Below are positions 5,877 to 9,407 of a DNA stretch of 9,407 bases, piece after piece. The translations under genes and the position numbers were made by a program. How positions within the stretch are numbered: the first letter of the stretch is position 1; the number at the start of each line of letters is the position of its first letter. A model generated the notes under the pieces. That model searched no databases. It was not told the DNA's origin and saw only the letters and a list, made by a program, of their open reading frames with translations. Source of the stretch: CAYNXB01 sp964401045 (GTDB taxonomy: Bacteria; Pseudomonadota; Alphaproteobacteria; Sphingomonadales; Sphingomonadaceae); contig CAYNXB010000090.1 of the NCBI GenBank assembly GCA_964401045.1, positions 1 to 9,407 on the forward strand, in the 5' to 3' direction.

Positions 5877-8039
5877 TCATGGCCCACCGCCCGTAGCGGT
5901 CGCTCTTGGCGTCGGCGCTGGCGGAGCCCGTCCGCCGTTCTGGATCGCCGAGCCCACCGCGTCCCCGCCGTTCACCTGCACGCCGTCGCGGCCGAGCCGC
6001 AAGTCGACCGGCACGCCCTGAATCTGGGTCGAAACCCCGACGCCCTCGCGCTGGTCGATCCGCAGCGTGGTGCCGTCGTCGAGCTCGATCTCGGTTCCTT
6101 CGGGCACGTCCATCGGTTCGACCGGCCCGCTCGGGTTCGGCTTGGGCTTCTCGGGCGCGCCGCGCGTGCCGAGCGCCTGGCTCATGAAATCGCGCCAGAT
6201 CTGCGCCGGCAGACTGCCGCCGTGAATGCCGTTGAGCGGCGTGTTGTCGTCGTTGCCGATCCACACCCCGACCACAAGATCGCCGGAGTAGCCGACGAAC
6301 AGCGCATCGCGGTTGTCCTGCGTGGTGCCGGTCTTGCCGAAGTTGGCGATCGACAGACGCGCCGCGCGCCCGGTGCCGCGGTTGACGGCACCGCGCAGCA
6401 GCTCCTCCATGTCGTCGTGCACGCTCGGCGAGAGCGAACGCTTCGAATCCCACAGCCAGTCGGCCCACCCGCCCGCTTGCTCGCCGAACGCGCGCGGTTC
6501 GACCGGGAAGCTGTTGCCGGCGACCCCCGCATAGGCCGAGGTCAGCTCGAGCAGAGTCATCGTCGAGGTGCCGAGCGCAAGGCTCGGATCGCCTTCGGCG
6601 AGCGGCGAGGAAACGCCGAGATCGCGCGCCACCTTGATCACGCGGTCGCCGCCAACCTGCTGCATCAGCCGCACCGCCGCGACATTGCTGGAGTGGGCGA
6701 AGGCATCCGCCAGCGTGATAGTTTCCGAATAACTGCCGCTGGCATTCTTGGGGCGATAGCTGCCCTGCGTGAACGCCCGGTTGTCGATCCGATCGTCCGG
6801 CGTCATCCCGGATTCGAGCGCGGCGAGATAGACGAACAACTTGAAAGTCGAGCCCGGCTGGCGGCGCGCCTGGGTCGCGCGATTGAACGGCGAATCGGCG
6901 TAATCCTTGCCGCCAATCATCGCCACGACCTCGCCGTTGGTGCGCATCGCCACCAGCGCCATCTGCGCCTTGCCAAGCGGCGCGCGCGCCGTCACCCGCC
7001 GGGCGATCGCCTGGAGGCGGGAATCGAGCGTGGTGGTGATCGTCTGGTCGGCATACGAGGCCTGGGTCAGCCGCCGCGCAGCGGGCAGCGCCCAGTCCGC
7101 GAAGTAGGTCCCGGTCGGCAGGTTGTCCAATTCGCGCACGTCCAGCCGCGGGCTCGGCATGTGGCGCGCCTCCGCCGCCGTCAGGTAGCCGGCATCTACC
7201 ATCGCCGAGAGGACCGTGCGCATGCGCTTCTCGGCGCGATCGTAATGCCTGGTCGGCGCATAAGCCGATGGCGCCTGCACCAGCCCCGCGAGCATGGCCG
7301 CCTGCGCGGGCTTCAGCTTTTCCGGCTGGCGGTAGAAGTAATGCAGCGAGGCGGCACGCAGGCCGTAGGTGTTGTCGCCGAAATAGGCGTTCGAGAGGTA
7401 ACGCTCGAGGATCTCGTCCTTGGTCAGCCATGCCTCGAGCCAGAATGCGATCAGCATCTCGCGACCCTTGCGGGTCAGGCTGCGCTCGGGCGTGAGGAAG
7501 GTGAACTTGGCGAGCTGCTGTGTGATCGTGCTGCCGCCCTGCCGCTGGCCGCCCGTAACGTTCGACCATGTGGCGCGCAGGAGCCCGCGCGGATCGACCC
7601 CCCAATGGCTGTAGAATCGCCGGTCTTCGGTCGCGAGGAACGCCTCGACCACGTGCGGCGGCAGCTTCTCGATCTCGACCGGCGCCTCGATATTGGCGCC
7701 GTTGCGCGCGATCGGCGTGCCATCGGCCGCGAGCAGGGTTATCTGCGGCGGTACGATCGGCTTGAGCGATTTAGACAGAGGCGCGGTGACCGCGAGGAAC
7801 GCGACCAGCAGGATGAATAGCGCCAGCAACGCCGCAATCCCGCGCACCGCCCACCATGTCCACCCGCGTTTCCGGGGCTGCGGCGGCTCGAACACGGATT
7901 CCCCAGGCGCCCCGCCCCCTGGCGCGATGTCGCCGAGCATCGGATCGACCCGCCGGTACTTCGGGAAATACTCATCGAACTCGCGCGGCAGGCGGCGCCA
8001 GTCCGAGCTCAGGGGCAGCGGGCGATCGTCCATTGCCAC
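5877..8039 (-). CDS. Bifunctional class A penicillin-binding protein (PBP1A-type)
   Basis: A 720-aa enzyme that polymerises lipid II into glycan strands and crosslinks their peptides in the periplasm. Residues 1-60 are a polar cytosolic segment; one membrane helix lies at about 64-86. The GT51 transglycosylase follows: ATEDRRF at 136-142 with catalytic E138, and QGGSTITQQLAK at 167-178. The transpeptidase has STFK at 397-400 (nucleophile S397), SSN at 450-452 and KTGT at 569-572. No large insert separates the two domains, so it is shorter than E. coli PBP1A (about 850 aa). From about residue 640 a Pro/Gly-rich tail carries a short beta-like segment. The frame begins at GTG 8039; an ATG two codons in (8033) is equally possible. 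A short AAGG (8053-8050 on this strand) lies 10 nt before the GTG, inside a palindrome. It appears to be transcribed alone, with 316 bp upstream. Confidence 0.95.
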   Translation of the reverse strand: MAMDDRPLPLSSDWRRLPREFDEYFPKYRRVDPMLGDIAPGGGAPGESVFEPPQPRKRGWTWWAVRGIAALLALFILLVAFLAVTAPLSKSLKPIVPPQITLLAADGTPIARNGANIEAPVEIEKLPPHVVEAFLATEDRRFYSHWGVDPRGLLRATWSNVTGGQRQGGSTITQQLAKFTFLTPERSLTRKGREMLIAFWLEAWLTKDEILERYLSNAYFGDNTYGLRAASLHYFYRQPEKLKPAQAAMLAGLVQAPSAYAPTRHYDRAEKRMRTVLSAMVDAGYLTAAEARHMPSPRLDVRELDNLPTGTYFADWALPAARRLTQASYADQTITTTLDSRLQAIARRVTARAPLGKAQMALVAMRTNGEVVAMIGGKDYADSPFNRATQARRQPGSTFKLFVYLAALESGMTPDDRIDNRAFTQGSYRPKNASGSYSETITLADAFAHSSNVAAVRLMQQVGGDRVIKVARDLGVSSPLAEGDPSLALGTSTMTLLELTSAYAGVAGNSFPVEPRAFGEQAGGWADWLWDSKRSLSPSVHDDMEELLRGAVNRGTGRAARLSIANFGKTGTTQDNRDALFVGYSGDLVVGVWIGNDDNTPLNGIHGGSLPAQIWRDFMSQALGTRGAPEKPKPNPSGPVEPMDVPEGTEIELDDGTTLRIDQREGVGVSTQIQGVPVDLRLGRDGVQVNGGDAVGSAIQNGGRAPPAPTPRATATGGGP

Positions 8040-8040
8040 C

Positions 8041-8058
8041 GTGTTAATACCTTAACAC
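8041..8058. promoter_or_regulatory. Perfect palindrome at the penicillin-binding protein start
   Basis: GTGTTAA (8041-8047) and TTAACAC (8052-8058) form a perfect 7-bp inverted repeat around a 4-bp centre, ending 1 bp before the GTG start codon. It overlaps the AAGG that could serve as ribosome binding site. Either a dimeric repressor could bind it as DNA, or the mRNA could fold and hide the binding site. No regulator gene lies next to it in the window. Confidence 0.45.
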
Positions 8059-8091
8059 AGCGATTGCGAGAGAGAATGCGAATCCAACAGA

Positions 8092-8106
8092 GTGACAGGT
8101 GTGACA
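8092..8106. repeat. GTGACA direct repeat
   Basis: GTGACA occurs at 8092-8097 and again at 8101-8106, a 9-bp period, about 55-65 bp upstream of the penicillin-binding protein start. It could be a tandem half-site for an activator, but two short copies may also arise by chance. Confidence 0.25.
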
Positions 8107-8193
8107 CGGTTCAGGGCGAAACTCGCTTGGTCGGAAATTCGTCGTGATTTCAGTCGGCTCCCGGCGAAGACTGCCTTGGCTCATGCCCGGAGA

Positions 8194-8292
8194 CTATCGC
8201 ATCGGCGCCGCGTAGGAAAAGGGTTTTGCGGTGCCGCTGCGCTGCGGAATTAGCGCGACCCGCGCCTTGGTCGGCGAGCCTTGCGCCTTCAT
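8194..8292 (-). CDS. Possible 32-aa small protein
   Basis: A short frame running ATG (8292) to TAG (8194) encodes 32 residues, starting MKAQGSPTKARVALIPQRSG and ending FSYAAPMR. It has a good Shine-Dalgarno sequence, GGAGAG (8304-8299 on this strand), 6 nt before the ATG, better than most confirmed genes here. The peptide is basic, with no membrane helix and no cysteine. It starts 63 bp after the PAP2 stop and lies upstream of the penicillin-binding protein gene on the same strand. I do not recognise it. Codon third positions are mostly G/C, which is weak support in such a GC-rich genome; it could be chance. Confidence 0.3.
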   Translation of the reverse strand: MKAQGSPTKARVALIPQRSGTAKPFSYAAPMR

Positions 8293-8355
8293 GCCCAGCT
8301 CTCCGCGATGCGGGGGCAGCTACCGCTACCGGGATGGTCATCGAAGGCCGCCGGG

Positions 8356-9024
8356 TTACAATCGACGGACCGTCAGCGAAGCCGCGCCCGCCCACAGCGC
8401 CCCAACGATCCAGCCCGCCACGACATCGGTTGGATAATGGACCCCGAGGTACACGCGCGAGAGGCCGATCAGCAGCGTCAATGCAAAGGCCGCGACGATC
8501 AGGTAGCGGCTCTGCGCGCGCGACGTCACGGTTCGCGCCACCAGCGCCGCCAGGGTCAGATAGACGATCGCCGAATCTGCCGCGTGGCCGCTGGGAAAGC
8601 TGCTCGAACCGGTCCCCACGAGGTGCGGGACAATCTCCGGTCGCGCCCGTGAATAGACAAGCTTGAGCGCTCCGGCGAGCAACGCGCCGCCGGTCACCGC
8701 GGCGGCGGTGAAAAGAGCCAGCGCCGGTTTTCGGGCGACGGCGATGTACCCCACCGCCAGCAGCGCGATCAGAGAGAGGACCGGAATACTGCCCAGAGCG
8801 GTGATCTGCACCATCGCTTCCTGGAGCCACGGCGGACCGATGGGCGATGCAAGGTCTTCCGACCGGCGCAGCGCCAGCAGCACCGCGCGATCGAACGCCA
8901 GCGTGTCGCCCTCGACGATTTCGGAAGCGCCCTTGGCCAGCGCGAACAACGCGACCGCTCCGGCCAGGAGATAAGCCAGCAGCCGAATTTCGATACGCTG
9001 CCACGGGAGCCACCGTGGCCGCAT
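8356..9024 (-). CDS. PAP2-family membrane phosphatase
   Basis: A 222-aa integral membrane protein of the PAP2/PA-phosphatase superfamily, with about five to six hydrophobic segments starting near residue 13. All three catalytic signatures are intact: K121-x6-R128-P129, PSGH at 144-147, and S189-R190-x5-H196-x3-D200. H147 would be the transition-state acid and H196 the phosphorylated nucleophile, facing the periplasm. Family members dephosphorylate lipid phosphates such as undecaprenyl pyrophosphate (BacA-independent, PgpB-like) or phosphatidic acid; the sequence does not separate these. The ATG at 9024 lies 3 bp after the cobS stop with no intervening promoter, so the two are probably co-transcribed. 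A link to cell-wall lipid recycling is suggested by the nearby penicillin-binding protein but is inference. Confidence 0.92.
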   Translation of the reverse strand: MRPRWLPWQRIEIRLLAYLLAGAVALFALAKGASEIVEGDTLAFDRAVLLALRRSEDLASPIGPPWLQEAMVQITALGSIPVLSLIALLAVGYIAVARKPALALFTAAAVTGGALLAGALKLVYSRARPEIVPHLVGTGSSSFPSGHAADSAIVYLTLAALVARTVTSRAQSRYLIVAAFALTLLIGLSRVYLGVHYPTDVVAGWIVGALWAGAASLTVRRL

Positions 9025-9027
9025 TGG

Positions 9028-9407
9028 CTAGGCCTTAGCCACCACGCTCTCGGGCAGCTCCTCGCCGAACACGCGCTGGTAGTATTCGGCCACCAGCATC
9101 CGTTCGGCCTCATCGCACTTGTTGAGGAAGGTCAGGCGGAAGGCCATGCCGATGTTGCCGAAGATCTGTGCGTTTTGCGCCCAGGTGATCACGGTGCGCG
9201 GGCTCATCACCGTCGAGATGTCGCCGCCGATGAAGCCCTGGCGGGTGAGATCGGCGACGCGGATCATCTTCGCCACGGCATCGGCACTGGTGTCGGGGCT
9301 CTTGGCGGATACGATCGCCTGCTCGGTTTCCTGGGGCAGGTAGTTCAGGCCGACCACGATGTTCCAGCGGTCCATCTGGCCCTGGTTGATCGCCTGCGTG
9401 CCGTGAT
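9028..9407 (-). CDS. cobS: Cobaltochelatase subunit CobS, C-terminal part (partial)
   Basis: The visible 125 residues are the C-terminal end; the start lies beyond the window. CobS is the AAA+ ATPase that works with CobT to drive CobN insertion of cobalt into hydrogenobyrinic acid a,c-diamide in aerobic cobalamin synthesis. Recognisable stretches include HGTQAINQGQMDRWN at the window edge, NYLP, KMIRVADLTRQGFI, MSPRTVITWAQNAQIFGNIG, FRLTFLNKCDE and the terminal FGEELPES, all characteristic of CobS. The Walker A and B motifs are outside the window and cannot be checked. In many alphaproteobacteria cobS is paired with cobT; no cobT is on the visible side, where the next gene is the PAP2 phosphatase. 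Confidence 0.93.
   Translation of the reverse strand, partial: HGTQAINQGQMDRWNIVVGLNYLPQETEQAIVSAKSPDTSADAVAKMIRVADLTRQGFIGGDISTVMSPRTVITWAQNAQIFGNIGMAFRLTFLNKCDEAERMLVAEYYQRVFGEELPESVVAKA

Larger units (their letters stand above)
8040..8355. other. 316-bp stretch between the penicillin-binding protein and PAP2 genes
   Basis: This is the only gap over 300 bp. Next to the penicillin-binding protein start it holds a perfect palindrome (8041-8058) and a direct repeat of GTGACA (8092-8097 and 8101-8106). A 32-codon frame with a good Shine-Dalgarno sequence lies at 8194-8292. It presumably contains the penicillin-binding protein promoter, but I found no convincing -35/-10 pair. The rest (8293-8355), just after the PAP2 stop, shows no strong terminator. 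The part from about 8040 to 8160 is visibly less GC-rich than its surroundings, typical of a regulatory region. Confidence 0.6.

Noticed and set aside
5782..7605. A 607-aa open frame on the - strand in another phase of the penicillin-binding protein gene
   Set aside because: Its low-complexity Arg/Ala/Gly composition is typical of a shifted frame in GC-rich DNA.
6222..7820. A 532-aa open frame on the + strand opposite the penicillin-binding protein
   Set aside because: It is rich in Arg, His and Ala and has no recognisable motif; long antisense frames are expected opposite a GC-rich gene. The - strand protein has all catalytic motifs.
105..8084. GANTC (CcrM methylation) sites in three upstream regions (105-109, 3292-3296, 8080-8084)
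   Set aside because: GANTC also occurs repeatedly inside the coding regions here, for example near 1196, 1238 and 2248, so there is no visible enrichment in promoters.
8044..8184. A 46-aa - strand frame just before the penicillin-binding protein, with a CHTCH (CxxCH heme-like) motif
   Set aside because: It has no Shine-Dalgarno sequence and no signal peptide for heme attachment, its codon third positions are not GC-biased, and it runs through the palindrome; chance is more likely.
8150..9013. A 287-aa - strand frame overlapping the PAP2 gene
   Set aside because: The PAP2 frame carries all three phosphatase motifs; this one is a shifted shadow with Arg/Gly-rich content.
1..9407. CRISPR arrays, tRNA genes, insertion sequences or a defence island
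   Set aside because: No regularly spaced repeats, cloverleaf-like sequences, transposase frames or terminal inverted repeats were seen; the gene content is housekeeping.

Overview
The window reads as chromosomal housekeeping DNA from a high-GC alphaproteobacterium, most likely a sphingomonad (Sphingomonadales). The basis is the GC-rich codon usage, the family-level look of the proteins (a CobS-type cobaltochelatase subunit, a short class A penicillin-binding protein, a peptide deformylase with an acidic/His-rich insertion) and the arrangement of def and recR back to back with fmt and truA. This taxonomic call is inference from protein character, not a database match. There are no mobile elements, rRNA or tRNA genes, or CRISPR arrays.

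Layout. Positions 1-53 hold the last codons of an unrecognised + strand gene, followed by a near-perfect UUCG hairpin. From 125 to 2640 two + strand genes lie in tandem: a large membrane protein with a spermidine-synthase-like methyltransferase-fold domain between two membrane blocks (673 aa), and a 148-aa four-helix-bundle copper-storage protein (Csp) with 17 cysteines. From 4133 back to 2688 the - strand carries recR, a 79-aa two-helix membrane protein of unknown function, and def. Divergent from recR, fmt and truA run on the + strand (4186-5831). truA converges on a bifunctional class A penicillin-binding protein on the - strand (5877-8039). After a 316-bp gene-poor stretch come, also on the - strand, a PAP2-family membrane phosphatase (8356-9024) and the C-terminal end of cobS (9028 to the window edge).

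How the genes fit together. fmt formylates initiator Met-tRNA and def removes the formyl group from nascent proteins, so the divergent recR/fmt junction joins the two ends of formyl-methionine metabolism; truA adds tRNA pseudouridine, and recR serves recombinational repair. The penicillin-binding protein polymerises and crosslinks peptidoglycan; the neighbouring PAP2 enzyme could recycle undecaprenyl pyrophosphate for the same pathway, but it is packed 3 bp behind cobS, so its transcription probably comes from that side.

Points of interest. Two 4-bp GTGA stop/start overlaps imply translational coupling (recR to the small membrane protein, fmt to truA). Three starts without a Shine-Dalgarno sequence have a -10-like hexamer 7-8 nt upstream, which fits leaderless mRNAs. 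The fused synthase-like protein has Ala where spermidine synthases have their catalytic Asp. The Csp ribosome binding site sits in a hairpin. A perfect GTGTTAA-N4-TTAACAC palindrome lies next to the penicillin-binding protein start. I see no clear evidence of a wholly new multi-gene system; the synthase-like/Csp pair is the most open-ended part of the window.
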